Shown: piece after piece, positions 1-8,085 of the stretch | How positions within the stretch are numbered: the stretch's first letter is position 1 | How the letters are laid out: each line of letters begins with the position of its first letter | DNA from: DATJSN01 sp035504095 | GTDB lineage: Bacteria; Planctomycetota; Phycisphaerae; WQYP01 | NCBI GenBank assembly: GCA_035504095.1 | Contig: DATJSN010000077.1 | Span: 1 to 62,425, forward strand | Direction of reading: 5' to 3' | DNA: 62,425 nucleotides | Notes under the pieces: generated by a model | Databases searched by the model: none | The model's input: only the letters and a program-made list of their open reading frames with translations | What the model was told of the DNA's origin: nothing | Program-made: the position numbers and the translations under genes

Positions 1-239
1 ATCGTCCAGCGGGCGATTTTAAGGCCGATATAATCAAAGCTCACCGTCATAACGTCTCTCCATTCTACGCGGTTAACCCTTTTACCTCTAACCACTGGAG
101 TGACGGAAGTGGTATGTTTTGCGTGTTGCAGGCAACTCCGGTCTCTCCTACCGCCGGTTTCGACCCAGACGGCAATGCGTCGGGAGAAGAAACGGCACCT
201 AAGAACGTTTCTGTATGCTATTATGTGAGAATCAACTGA
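1..239 (+). CDS. Phage tail-collar-like protein, C-terminal part (5' end outside window)
   Basis: The reading frame is open from base 3 to the TGA at 237-239, giving 79 visible codons. The peptide begins RPAGDFKADIIKAHRHN and ends NVSVCYYVRIN. It is nearly identical to the C-terminal third of the next gene, which carries a recognisable tail-collar motif, so the same family is assigned here by paralogy. The central stretch differs (SNHWSDGSGMFCVLQ against SNLWSNGGNMCVLIA), so the copies have diverged and this is not a simple assembly duplication. Tail-collar domains occur in phage tail fibres and in phage-derived surface or injection structures. The conserved N-terminal half cannot be seen, so the role is inferred. 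Confidence 0.72.
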   Translation, partial: RPAGDFKADIIKAHRHNVSPFYAVNPFTSNHWSDGSGMFCVLQATPVSPTAGFDPDGNASGEETAPKNVSVCYYVRIN

Positions 240-244
240 TTGAC

Positions 245-766
245 ATGATCCGATGCAACAGGCGGTTGGCAGTAGTCACGCCCGTTGGGACGATCGTTAC
301 ATCAATGCTACCGGCAGCAAAGTACTTTGATGCCATTGGTGAACCGGTTAGCACGGATTATTCTACCCGCGCCTGGGTCCCTGCTGATGGCCGTCCAGTA
401 CTTGGCTCATCTTATGAAAGGCTCATTGATTCAAATGTTCCAGATCTTCGCGGAGTGTTTCTCCGTTGTGTGAACGTAATAGAGAACAATCCTCAAATTC
501 CGCTAGATCCGAATCATAAAGATCCAGTTGATCGTCCAGCGGGCGATTTTAAGGCCGATATAATCAAAGCTCACCGTCATAACGTCTCTCCATTCTATGC
601 GGTTAACCCTTTTACCTCTAACCTCTGGAGTAACGGAGGGAATATGTGCGTGTTGATAGCAAATTCGGTCTCTCCTACCGCCAGTTTCGACCCAGATGGC
701 AATGCGTCGGGAGAAGAAACGGCACCTAAGAATGTTTCTGTATACTGTTATGTAAGAATCAACTGA
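245..766 (+). CDS. Phage tail-collar domain protein
   Basis: A protein of about 173 residues. The N-terminus PVGTIVTSML leads into WVPADGR (about residues 44-50) and VPDLRGVFLR (about 65-74). This 'DGR ... PDLRG.FLRG' arrangement is typical of the phage tail-collar domain, which sits at the tip or collar of tail fibres. The C-terminal third (H-R-H-N, NPFTSN, FDPDGNASGEE) repeats the upstream gene. The frame is open from an ATG at 215, but that start overlaps the upstream stop and adds residues with no family resemblance. The ATG at 245 is preferred, although neither has a strong ribosome binding site. A TIG-domain membrane protein follows closely, suggesting one transcript. No sheath, tube or baseplate gene is visible. 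Confidence 0.78.
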   Translation: MIRCNRRLAVVTPVGTIVTSMLPAAKYFDAIGEPVSTDYSTRAWVPADGRPVLGSSYERLIDSNVPDLRGVFLRCVNVIENNPQIPLDPNHKDPVDRPAGDFKADIIKAHRHNVSPFYAVNPFTSNLWSNGGNMCVLIANSVSPTASFDPDGNASGEETAPKNVSVYCYVRIN

Positions 767-844
767 TCAATCTGAACCGATTTTACTTGTTAACAGAATA
801 GGTTGGTTGGAAATTATTCTCTATTTGGGAAGAAGACCATAACA

Positions 845-1732
845 ATGGACCTCTTTTATAATCCTTATTTTGATGGTATCGCCACACTCATCGCGTTTTT
901 CCTTCTCTATGCATTCATAACCGGGCGCTGGAGTCCACTTGCCATTGTTCTTGGTGCAGACGGTCGACCAAGCACTTCTAAAACGCAGTTCTTCCTCTGG
1001 ACAGTGATGGTCATTTTCAGCTACGTGACGCTCAGTATAGCCCGTGGGTTTCACGGTTATTTCGACCCGGTTAACAATATTCCGCAAAATATCCTCATCA
1101 CTATGGGTATGAGCATTGGTACCGCTGTGTCAGCCAAAGCCATTACCGTATCCTATCTTGATAGCGGTAAGATATCGAAAACACACGCAAGCACCGACAA
1201 AATGGTCGCGGGACTCTCTGCAATCCTCATGGATGATGACGGTGATATAGATCTCTCCAAGATTCAGATGATGGCATGGACGCTAATCGCCATGGCCGTT
1301 TACGGCGCTAGGGTAATTCATTTGGTCAACAACGCTTCTTTCACCGATCCGAAGCTTCCTGACATCGATGGAGCCCTCATGGTGCTCATGGGTCTCGGCC
1401 AAGGTGCATACGTGGGACAGAAGTTGGTCACCACCAATTCAGCAAAAATCACTTCTTTATCCGTCACCCATGCTGCCCCCGGTGCAAGTATCAACATAAT
1501 GGGTCAACTCTTTGGACCTACTCAGCAAGGAAACACAATCCTGATCGATGGAACAATGGTTCCTATAACAATAATCGCTTGGTCGGATTCGCAAATCACT
1601 TTCACGATTCCCATTCGGCATCCTGATGGTACGGTTCTACCTGTTCCAGGTTCTGGATGCAGTCGGCAAGTCGCTATCAGCGTTGTTATCGATGGCGATG
1701 AAAGTAACCGTTGGAATTTGCTAATTCCTTAG
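845..1732 (+). CDS. Multi-pass membrane protein with C-terminal IPT/TIG domain
   Basis: About 295 residues. Five hydrophobic segments can be seen, at roughly residues 10-28, 49-66, 82-101, 142-161 and 176-193. Two related internal stretches (GADGRPSTSKTQFFLWT and DDDGDIDLSKIQMMAWT) suggest an internal duplication of a 'D-G-x-S-K-x-Q-x-x-x-W-T' motif. From about residue 203 the chain becomes beta-rich (TSLSVTHAAPGASINIMG, then SDSQITFTIP), as in an immunoglobulin-like IPT/TIG fold. The open frame extends upstream to a TTG at 803, but the ATG at 845 lies about 12 bases after GGAAGAAG and is preferred. It sits between the tail-collar gene and a lipase gene, 10 bases before the latter. A surface-anchored or sensing role is inference only. 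Confidence 0.72.
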   Translation: MDLFYNPYFDGIATLIAFFLLYAFITGRWSPLAIVLGADGRPSTSKTQFFLWTVMVIFSYVTLSIARGFHGYFDPVNNIPQNILITMGMSIGTAVSAKAITVSYLDSGKISKTHASTDKMVAGLSAILMDDDGDIDLSKIQMMAWTLIAMAVYGARVIHLVNNASFTDPKLPDIDGALMVLMGLGQGAYVGQKLVTTNSAKITSLSVTHAAPGASINIMGQLFGPTQQGNTILIDGTMVPITIIAWSDSQITFTIPIRHPDGTVLPVPGSGCSRQVAISVVIDGDESNRWNLLIP

Positions 1733-1742
1733 TCCGCTGAAA

Positions 1743-3143
1743 ATGAAGGAGATTTCTGTGCCTCCAATAGTAATCATTCATGGTTGGAGTGCTGGTGCCA
1801 GTGATTTTAACAACTTAGCTAAAGCACTCGCTTCACACTATAAAGTACCCGTAACCACAATTGATTTGGCACAATGGGAATCCATGAATGATCAAATAAC
1901 CTATGATGATCTCGTCACAAAGATGGACGCGGCATGGAACGCCGCAAAGTTGCCAAGGGGCCCATATCAAGTTGATGTCATAGTCCACAGTACTGGTGGC
2001 TTGTTAATCCGTGATTGGCTTCTCCAATACTTCGCTTTTGCAGGCACGGAAAACTTGGGGCTAGGTCTACCAGACCCAACGACAACAATAATTAGTGGTA
2101 AAGGACTTACACCACCCGTTAAGCACTTGGTAATGTTGGCTCCAGCGAATTTTGGCTCACCGCTAGCTGTCGAGGCAACAAGCCTCATTGGACGCGTGAT
2201 TAAGGGATGGGAATCAGGAGAATTCTTTCAAGTCGGGGCACTATTATTAAAAGGGCTCGAATTGGCAAGCACATATACTTGGCGACTGGCACAATGGGAT
2301 CGTTTTGGTCCGGTCGATTTTTACAAATCTGGTGGCGTACTTGTGACAGTGCTTGTTGGCAATACAGGATACAGTGGAATTGCAGCGGTTGCTAATGAAC
2401 CCGGTTCAGATGGAACAGTGTTAGTATCAACGGCAAACTTGAATTCAGTATATGTTACCGCTGATCTTACCGATCCCAAAGAAGCGAAATATACAGTACA
2501 GAAGTCTAATGGAAATACAGCATTTCGAATTATGGATGGACTAACCCATGGAACTATCATTGATCCTAATCAACCGGGTGTTATGGATGCCATTACTGCT
2601 GCACTCGATGTCGATGATGCAGGTTTCGATGCGTACTGCGAAACGCTTGATGATGTAACGAACGATATAATAAAAATTCGACAAGGCCAGTCCGATTCAT
2701 ATTACTGGGGATATCAAAATACTGTTTTCTTTGTTCATGATCAATTCGGCATGCATGTAACAGATTACTTCATTGAGTTTTATGATGATAAAACCAGCAT
2801 ATTCGAAGATTGGTTCTACCAGAAAATTCTCAGAGACAAATTTGCCTTTTCCGATGATAATGCCTATCGAGCTTTCCTAATTGATATAAAGGTCTTGGGA
2901 GAAGCTCTTGAAAAGTTGGGAAACAATCCTGTTAGAATCAGTTTGACAGCAACACCAGAATATTCAGTAAATAAGCGAGTTGGATATCGAACATTTAACG
3001 ACGAGGATATAAGTGCAATTAGTTTGACACCAGACAAAACAGCGGAATTATTCCAAGCAAATCGGACGGTTTTAATTGATTTATTAATCCAACGCGTTCA
3101 AAACGATAACATCTTTACCTTTATCCCAGCACCAGCACCTTAG
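1743..3143 (+). CDS. Alpha/beta-hydrolase, lipase-like
   Basis: 466 residues. HGWSAG at about 13-18 forms the oxyanion-hole region, and VIVHSTGGL (nucleophile Ser at about 83) is the lipase elbow, of the AHSxGG kind found in PGAP1/LCAT-like and class 2 lipases. GLTHGTII near residue 268 is a plausible catalytic His. The second half (after about residue 290) is not recognised. No signal peptide is evident. It begins 10 bases after the TIG membrane protein, with AAGGAG just upstream within the ATGAAGGAG start context, so it is probably co-transcribed. Substrates are most likely lipid or other esters. A phospholipase-type antibacterial effector is possible but not shown. Confidence 0.75.
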   Translation: MKEISVPPIVIIHGWSAGASDFNNLAKALASHYKVPVTTIDLAQWESMNDQITYDDLVTKMDAAWNAAKLPRGPYQVDVIVHSTGGLLIRDWLLQYFAFAGTENLGLGLPDPTTTIISGKGLTPPVKHLVMLAPANFGSPLAVEATSLIGRVIKGWESGEFFQVGALLLKGLELASTYTWRLAQWDRFGPVDFYKSGGVLVTVLVGNTGYSGIAAVANEPGSDGTVLVSTANLNSVYVTADLTDPKEAKYTVQKSNGNTAFRIMDGLTHGTIIDPNQPGVMDAITAALDVDDAGFDAYCETLDDVTNDIIKIRQGQSDSYYWGYQNTVFFVHDQFGMHVTDYFIEFYDDKTSIFEDWFYQKILRDKFAFSDDNAYRAFLIDIKVLGEALEKLGNNPVRISLTATPEYSVNKRVGYRTFNDEDISAISLTPDKTAELFQANRTVLIDLLIQRVQNDNIFTFIPAPAP

Positions 3144-3300
3144 ATTTAAGGATATTAAATGACTGTCGTGTAAAATGCCGATTTTATTTCAGAGAATGCA
3201 ATAGTTAGAATCCGCCGTACTGTTTATAAATTTGATTTCAATTTACTAGGGAAACTAAAAGCAAAGATGATTTGATTGTACACATTGCTGGAAACAACTT

Positions 3301-3939
3301 ATGCAAATTTCTGCCGAGATTCGATGGTTCTGGTTCGAATACCCACCATTCGCCTTCAAGGATTGGTTTTGCAAGGCAGACAGTCATCGAATTGCCGCCG
3401 GAGGCGGTGGGTTACGGTTGGATGAGTATATGTGCGATCGGAAACAAGTAGAATTGGGGGTGAAACTACGGGGTGGGAAAAAGGGGGTTGAAGTGAAAGG
3501 TTTGGTTTCCATTATCGAGAATGGCCTGGAAGTAGAACCTTTCATGGGATCAATTGAAATATGGACTAAATGGTCATCTGAGATTCTTGAACTGAATCTG
3601 AAAGAAACGGTTAAGACCATCAAACGTCGTTGGCTTCGCAAATTCGATTGTTTTACGGCTGAACCTATAGAAATCGAACTCGATCATAAAGAGAATCCGA
3701 AAAACGGCGCGACGCTACCGTCTCAGGGATGTAATGTTGAATTGACCGAGGTTACTCTGGCGAGCCAAGATATCTGGTGGACCTTTGGCTTCGAGGCCTT
3801 CGGCACAACCGAAACGGTTGAAGAAAACCTTCGTAAGGCGACAACTACAATATCTAAGCGGTTGCACGGAGAGTTTACTAAAGGGCATTTGGCTAGCTAC
3901 CCTGTATGGTTGAAAGACTACGCGTCGATAAAACACTGA
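3301..3939 (+). CDS. Conserved hypothetical protein, CYTH-like
   Basis: 212 residues, soluble. Near the N-terminus is AEIRWFWF. This is followed by LDEYMCDR (about 40-47), LGVKLRGGKKGVEVKG, and near the C-terminus CNVELTEVTL with WWTFGFEAFG. The order E-x-R, D-x-Y, K-x-R and E-V-K resembles triphosphate tunnel (CYTH-like) proteins, which bind phosphorylated ligands. The canonical ExExK signature is not clear, so this is a structural guess. It stands alone, 157 bases after the lipase gene and just before the first copy of the palindromic intergenic element. Composition is AT-rich like its neighbours. Confidence 0.55.
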   Translation: MQISAEIRWFWFEYPPFAFKDWFCKADSHRIAAGGGGLRLDEYMCDRKQVELGVKLRGGKKGVEVKGLVSIIENGLEVEPFMGSIEIWTKWSSEILELNLKETVKTIKRRWLRKFDCFTAEPIEIELDHKENPKNGATLPSQGCNVELTEVTLASQDIWWTFGFEAFGTTETVEENLRKATTTISKRLHGEFTKGHLASYPVWLKDYASIKH

Positions 3940-3958
3940 TGCACCGGCTCTGTCTCAA

Positions 3959-4132
3959 CCATCTTTTTTTATACGTGCATCACGTTGTGAGTCATGACTC
4001 ACAGGATTTCTGCGGACAACCCAGAACATCAGCCATCATCAAAAATGATTAATCACAAATGATGAATGTCATTTTCTTCCATGTTCGGTGATACTCCGCT
4101 CGCCAGTATCGCAAATGCGATACGGGTAGATT
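3959..4132. repeat. Palindrome-rich intergenic element, copy 1
   Basis: A 170-base stretch closely matched by 8086-8256. It contains three dyads in order: TGTGAGTCATGACTCACA (3986-4003, perfect), an arm pair CATCAT/ATGATG around TGATTAATCA (about 4034-4064), and GTATCGCA-AA-TGCGATAC (4106-4123). It ends about 26 bases before the NlpC/P60-like gene. Copy 2 occupies the same position relative to the phospholipase gene, which favours a shared regulatory or attachment role over random repetition. Confidence 0.8.
3986..4003. promoter_or_regulatory. Perfect 18-base palindrome, candidate operator
   Basis: TGTGAGTCATGACTCACA reads identically on both strands and is exactly conserved at 8115-8132, while flanking bases differ. 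Conserved perfect dyads upstream of two genes are typical of dimeric regulator binding sites. No regulator gene is adjacent. Confidence 0.45.
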
Positions 4133-4157
4133 GATCTTTCGTTCGTGGTAACCAATT

Positions 4158-4547
4158 ATGTCACAGATTACCGATAGAGCCAGATTGCTTTTGAATCAAC
4201 ATCACACATATCGACGAGGTTGTAGCGGGTTTGTAACAAGTGTTTACCAAATTCCATACAGAACAGCAAATTCCTTAATGGGCCCCAATCCAGAAATGGT
4301 TGGTGTTAAAGGACATTACAAGAATATCGTTCCTGGCAATGTTGTTGGTTGGAAAACCCCAAACGGACATGGACATGTAGGCATTTATATTGGAAAGCAG
4401 AAAGGACGGTCTCAATTTATTGATGTACATAGCGAAAATGAAAAACCACGAATAGTTCATTCGTATGGAAATCATCCACTTTATAAAAGTTCATATTCTT
4501 TCCCAAGAAAGGTTCAAATTTTCAGTCGGCGAAAAAAGCCACCTTAA
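4158..4547 (+). CDS. NlpC/P60-like cysteine peptidase domain protein
   Basis: 129 residues. RGCSGFVTSVY puts the candidate nucleophile Cys at residue 22 in the 'C-S/D-G-F' motif of NlpC/P60 and related amidases. VPGNVVGWKTPNGHGHVGIYIG (in part) supplies the catalytic His at about 73 in the usual 'H-x-G-I-Y' strand. FIDVHSENE may hold the third polar residue. These enzymes cut peptide bonds in cell-wall peptides. No signal peptide is visible, so it would need another route to reach the wall. It lies directly after palindromic element copy 1 and 107 bases before the phosphoesterase gene. A CHAP-type or purely structural homologue is the main alternative. Confidence 0.68.
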   Translation: MSQITDRARLLLNQHHTYRRGCSGFVTSVYQIPYRTANSLMGPNPEMVGVKGHYKNIVPGNVVGWKTPNGHGHVGIYIGKQKGRSQFIDVHSENEKPRIVHSYGNHPLYKSSYSFPRKVQIFSRRKKPP

Positions 4548-4654
4548 AATGACAACGGTTAAAACTATAAGACGGTCTCCGCCTCTTGAAGACGTTTGGG
4601 CTTCATTATTGGCTCAATTGATTTCCGTTATTGTTTATAGAAAGGTAATGCACC

Positions 4655-6031
4655 ATGCGTAGAAAAAAAAACAAGAATCAGAAGCGATTATTAAAGCGCA
4701 TATCAAAAAGGTCGGAACCACTTACATTGGATAATACGTCTCCAGTGCTGACGAAGGAGCCGCATTTCGCCGAACCAGCTCCCACGCCAGACCCGACAAA
4801 GTTCATTGTAAAGCATGGGTCTGATAAAAAAGCATATTCTATACTCGATAGCGAAAAGTCGACTCTCAAGCCACGGCCCTTTCCGGTTCTCGAGGGGACT
4901 AACGAACCGGTATTGGATTTTGCCGACACGCTTGGTGATGCAGGACCGGATGTGGTCCAGCAAATTCAGAAAGCAGGACAAATTGTTTTCCATTCGGTGG
5001 GCGATACTGGCAACACGCGAGGACCGAAGGACGAGGATCTTGTCTCAGATAAAATGGTCGCCGATTTCGACGATACCGATCCCAAAGGGGTGCCATCATT
5101 TCTTTATCATTTAGGCGATGTTGTCTATAGTTTCGGTGAATATCAATATTATTACGATCAATTCTATGATCCATACCGTGATTATCCTGCCCCAATATTC
5201 GCGATTCCCGGAAATCATGATGGAATGGTTTCACCATTCTCTTCAACACCGTCTCTCCAGGCTTTTATGGAAAATTTCTGCACGGATGGTCAGCCTCTTC
5301 ACAAAACCCCGGAGGCAGGTGAATTAGTCAGAACAGCTCAAATTCAACCATCGGTATATTTTACGTTTGAAGCGCCATTCGTACGCATCTTGGGTTTATA
5401 TAGTAACTGCTTGGAAGATCCTGGGGTAATCTCAGATCAAAAGGGTACATACCCATCTTTATCTAACGCACAATTGATTTTCCTCAAAACTGCACTGGAG
5501 CGTGTCAAAAGCGATGAGTTCAATGGTGCATTGATTATTGCTGTCCATCACCCGCCTTATGTTGCGCAAACAAAAAGTACTCGTGGCGACAACGCCGGTC
5601 GCCACGGTGGTAGCCCAATAATGTTGGAGGAAATTGATGCGGTTTGTGAAGCTACGGGTGTTTGGCCACATGCATTATTGTCAGGCCACGCGCACAACTA
5701 CCAACGTTTCACACGCTCTAAGGATGAGCGTCAGACGCCTTTCATAGTTTGTGGTAATGGTGGGCATCACATCACACATTTAACCGGCAAGGGTGAACCT
5801 ACATTACGGACACCAATGCCTCAAACATCCTTAAGCGACGGCACCGATTCGGTAACTTTTGAGAATTACGACGATGATGATTTCGGTTATCTGAGGATTA
5901 TTGTTGATACTAAGCAGTTGAGGATCGAATATCATCCGGCCTCTGACGGTGCTGATGCGAAGACCCCAGATGATTTTGTAACCGTGGATTTGTCGACGCA
6001 CACCCTTGTTCATTATAACCCAATCGAATGA
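4655..6031 (+). CDS. Calcineurin-like metallophosphoesterase
   Basis: 458 residues. The metal-binding blocks appear in family order: GDTGN (about 116), HLGDVVYSFG (about 151-160), PGNHDG (about 186), AVHHPPY (about 297) and LSGHAHNYQR (about 342). The first 60 residues are basic and Pro-rich (MRRKKNKNQKRLLKRISKR) with no signal peptide, a possible nucleic-acid or membrane-surface contact. AAAGG lies 9 bases before the ATG. The GHAHNY block resembles the purple acid phosphatase / 3',5'-nucleotide phosphodiesterase branch. The substrate cannot be named. It probably shares a transcript with the NlpC/P60-like gene. Confidence 0.82.
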   Translation: MRRKKNKNQKRLLKRISKRSEPLTLDNTSPVLTKEPHFAEPAPTPDPTKFIVKHGSDKKAYSILDSEKSTLKPRPFPVLEGTNEPVLDFADTLGDAGPDVVQQIQKAGQIVFHSVGDTGNTRGPKDEDLVSDKMVADFDDTDPKGVPSFLYHLGDVVYSFGEYQYYYDQFYDPYRDYPAPIFAIPGNHDGMVSPFSSTPSLQAFMENFCTDGQPLHKTPEAGELVRTAQIQPSVYFTFEAPFVRILGLYSNCLEDPGVISDQKGTYPSLSNAQLIFLKTALERVKSDEFNGALIIAVHHPPYVAQTKSTRGDNAGRHGGSPIMLEEIDAVCEATGVWPHALLSGHAHNYQRFTRSKDERQTPFIVCGNGGHHITHLTGKGEPTLRTPMPQTSLSDGTDSVTFENYDDDDFGYLRIIVDTKQLRIEYHPASDGADAKTPDDFVTVDLSTHTLVHYNPIE

Positions 6032-6093
6032 ACTCATTAAAAATATAACTTATGCCACGATCTTCTTTTTTATGCTATTTCGTATATATCTGG

Positions 6094-6130
6094 CTGCAGC
6101 AAAATCATCAAATCAGATGATTTGTTGCAG
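6094..6130. repeat. Imperfect inverted repeat (hairpin) between phosphoesterase and TIG membrane gene
   Basis: CTGCAGCAAAATCATC is followed after six bases by GATGATTTGTTGCAG, giving a stem of about 15 pairs with one mismatch and one bulge. There is no T-run after it, so a factor-independent terminator is doubtful. The ATCATC...GATGAT core resembles the middle dyad of the palindromic intergenic elements at 3959 and 8086. Confidence 0.6.
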
Positions 6131-6187
6131 GCTTAACTCAAATTGCAAAGTCTGAGTAAATCCGATTGAATTCGAAAGAAAGTCTAA

Positions 6188-7048
6188 ATGGCTAATACAA
6201 ATGAAAAATTCTACGAGCGAAGAGATTTTATCTTTGTAATAGAATTGATCTGTCTACTGTTCCTTCTAACATTAGGACTATTCTATTTCGTCAAACCAAA
6301 TTGGTTTTGTTTTCTTTCCAAATGTTTTGGTCCAATTCCCCTGGGCGTACCATGGTATGGAGCATTAGGAGCGGTATTGATGGGGCTATCTGGCGTTTTT
6401 GAGCACTCTGCCAGCTGGGATGCAAACTATGCGCTTTGGCATATTGGCCGCCCGTTTGTCGGCGCAAGTCTGGCGGTTATCAGTGTTCTAATATTTCAAG
6501 TTGGGGTTCTGTCTGTCGATTTGAACCCGAACGCTCAATCGTCAACTATTCAAGCGCCATCTAATCCCACAACACAACCATCCAATGGCTCAATTGCTCA
6601 AGATCAGACAAACTCCAGAACTCAAATGTCAACTAACCCGACCGATCAATATCGCAATAATCTATTGTTTTATTTAATTGCATTTCTAGTTGGTTACCGT
6701 GAGCAAACTTTCCGTGAAATGATCAAACGCCTGACGGATGTCATTTTAGGGCCTGGCGGCAATGCTGTTGGGGCGAGCCCCGTGATTAGTTCGGTTACTC
6801 CGTCAACCGCGCCTCATGGTCAGGCGTTACCGGAGATTACTATTAGTGGGTCGGGTTTTGGCAAAACATCATCGGTCAGATTTGGAAACATTCCTGCAAA
6901 GATTCAAAATGTTTCTGATGTCCAACTGACAATAACAGTACCCACTGCATCTGGCGCGCCCGGAACAGCAAATGCATCCGCAGGTACAGTGCCGTTAACT
7001 GTGACCACCCCGAACGGTTCAGCAACTTTCTCGTTCACGCTGACATAA
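6188..7048 (+). CDS. Membrane protein with C-terminal IPT/TIG domain
   Basis: 286 residues. Hydrophobic segments lie at about 14-34, 55-71, 89-109 and 157-170. The third and fourth are separated by a Ser/Thr/Asn/Gln/Pro-rich linker (about 112-152). After the last segment come VGYREQTFREMIKRLTD and then a TIG-like beta domain from about 198 (PVISSVTPSTAPHG, ITISGSGFG, VQLTITVP, VPLTVTTPNG). It is the second TIG-tailed membrane protein of the island but shares little beyond architecture with the one at 845. AAAGAAAG precedes the ATG. The role is unknown; a surface adhesion or sensing module is possible. Confidence 0.7.
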   Translation: MANTNEKFYERRDFIFVIELICLLFLLTLGLFYFVKPNWFCFLSKCFGPIPLGVPWYGALGAVLMGLSGVFEHSASWDANYALWHIGRPFVGASLAVISVLIFQVGVLSVDLNPNAQSSTIQAPSNPTTQPSNGSIAQDQTNSRTQMSTNPTDQYRNNLLFYLIAFLVGYREQTFREMIKRLTDVILGPGGNAVGASPVISSVTPSTAPHGQALPEITISGSGFGKTSSVRFGNIPAKIQNVSDVQLTITVPTASGAPGTANASAGTVPLTVTTPNGSATFSFTLT

Positions 7049-7148
7049 AACAGATATTACCGGCAGGTACTAGCATGCTCAATCAGATCACTCATTCACT
7101 GTAATCGTGAAAAGGGCTTCTGGCCAAAATAGCAGAACTAACTAAAAA

Positions 7149-7625
7149 ATGAGTAAAATTTCAATTATCAAAGACGCAGCAGAAAAGGCGATGGAAGCCG
7201 AATTTAGCAGGACAGAATATTTATTGGGAAAGGCAGAAAAGTTTGTAGCTAGTGTTGCCGTCGTAATGGGGTTTCAATTGTTCGACGTGAAGTCATTGCT
7301 AAAATCCTCTTCGTTGCAGGTCGAAGTCTTATTCCTGTTGGCTTTCATAGTTTTGATTTTTTCTCTATTTTTCTCCCTGTGCAGCATGCGAGTTAAAAAT
7401 TATGTCAATTATCCACGAGGAAATAAATTATGGCATGAACTTGAGGAAGAAGCAATATCAGAAACTAATGCCGAAGAGATCGTAGCAAAGATGCTACTAA
7501 AAGCGAGAGAGCATAATGCTCAGTTAAATGATGAAAAAGCCAGATTGCTCTTTTGGAACGGCTGGCTGCTTCTTATTGGGTATTGTCTGGTTTTGAGTAG
7601 TCAATTATTGGCTGCTCTTAGATGA
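7149..7625 (+). CDS. Small membrane protein, unknown family
   Basis: 158 residues. The N-terminal amphipathic helix (about 8-30) is rich in Lys and Glu. Membrane segments are at about 57-79 and 133-156, with a weaker one at about 32-46. Between them is a charged helical stretch (WHELEEEAISETNAEEIVAKM). The order helix - hydrophobic pair - charged linker - NDEKARLLFWNG - membrane segment recalls the 2TM/3TM effector modules of nucleotide-signalling conflict systems (SLATT or Pycsar-effector-like). No motif proves this. The start has only an A-rich leader. The following gene starts 12 bases after its stop, so the two are surely one unit. Confidence 0.6.
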   Translation: MSKISIIKDAAEKAMEAEFSRTEYLLGKAEKFVASVAVVMGFQLFDVKSLLKSSSLQVEVLFLLAFIVLIFSLFFSLCSMRVKNYVNYPRGNKLWHELEEEAISETNAEEIVAKMLLKAREHNAQLNDEKARLLFWNGWLLLIGYCLVLSSQLLAALR

Positions 7626-7637
7626 AAGGAATTCAAT

Positions 7638-8030
7638 ATGACTGAACTAGTAATTAATTTGAATGAAGAAGATTCCCAGCGTCTTAAAGAATTGGGAGAT
7701 AGATTGGGATCGCCAAGCAAGGAAGAAACCTTATTAAGAGCCTTGACACACGCCCACGCAACCTTTTTTCCAGAAGGTATTATTCTTTGTTGTTACAATA
7801 AGCCATCAGGAAATATTTTTGTCGGTAGATGGGAAAAGAAGCTTCCTGAATTAGAGCCCGGCAAATTTACACTGGACATTCCTCATTTGAACCTCGGCGC
7901 CTCGTCCATGGAGCTATATAATCTTGTGATTAGAAAGTGCAATTTGAAGACGGGACATTTTCAAAGAGCTGTACCGGAAAGATTTTCTCGTGTTTGCATA
8001 GAAAGTACATTTTTTGAATTTCCAAAATAG
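7638..8030 (+). CDS. Hypothetical protein, partner of the small membrane protein
   Basis: 130 residues, soluble. The N-terminus (ELVINLNEEDSQRLKELGDRLGSPSKEETLLRAL) looks like a strand followed by two helices, as in ribbon-helix-helix or CopG-type domains. The remainder (CCYNKPSGNIFVGRWEKKLPE, with LGASSMELYNLVIRK) is not recognised. GAAAGGAATTCAAT places AAAGG about 8 bases before the ATG. It is translationally close to the membrane-protein gene, so the pair probably acts together as regulator/sensor plus membrane component. That link is inferred from spacing only. Confidence 0.6.
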   Translation: MTELVINLNEEDSQRLKELGDRLGSPSKEETLLRALTHAHATFFPEGIILCCYNKPSGNIFVGRWEKKLPELEPGKFTLDIPHLNLGASSMELYNLVIRKCNLKTGHFQRAVPERFSRVCIESTFFEFPK

Positions 8031-8085
8031 CACGTTTTAAGAGGTGAAATAGACCCCTAGAGTTTTGAAAAGTTGCAGCCCTTTT

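Larger units (their letters stand above)
1..766 (+). repeat. Tandem gene duplication: 1-239 repeats 531-766
   Basis: Bases 1-239 match 531-766 almost throughout, with a 3-base length difference in a short variable central patch. Both copies end in the same VRIN-stop. The repeat unit is the C-terminal part of a tail-collar gene, so this is a head-to-tail paralogue pair and not a mobile element. The left copy extends beyond the window. Confidence 0.9.

Noticed and set aside
1..766. Diversity-generating retroelement
   Set aside because: No reverse transcriptase or template repeat in the window; the two copies may simply be paralogues. Kept only as a check for the left flank.
3959..4132. Integron attC site
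   Set aside because: The dyads are perfect and multiple, and the RYYYAAC/GTTRRRY core pair is not found; no integrase is visible.
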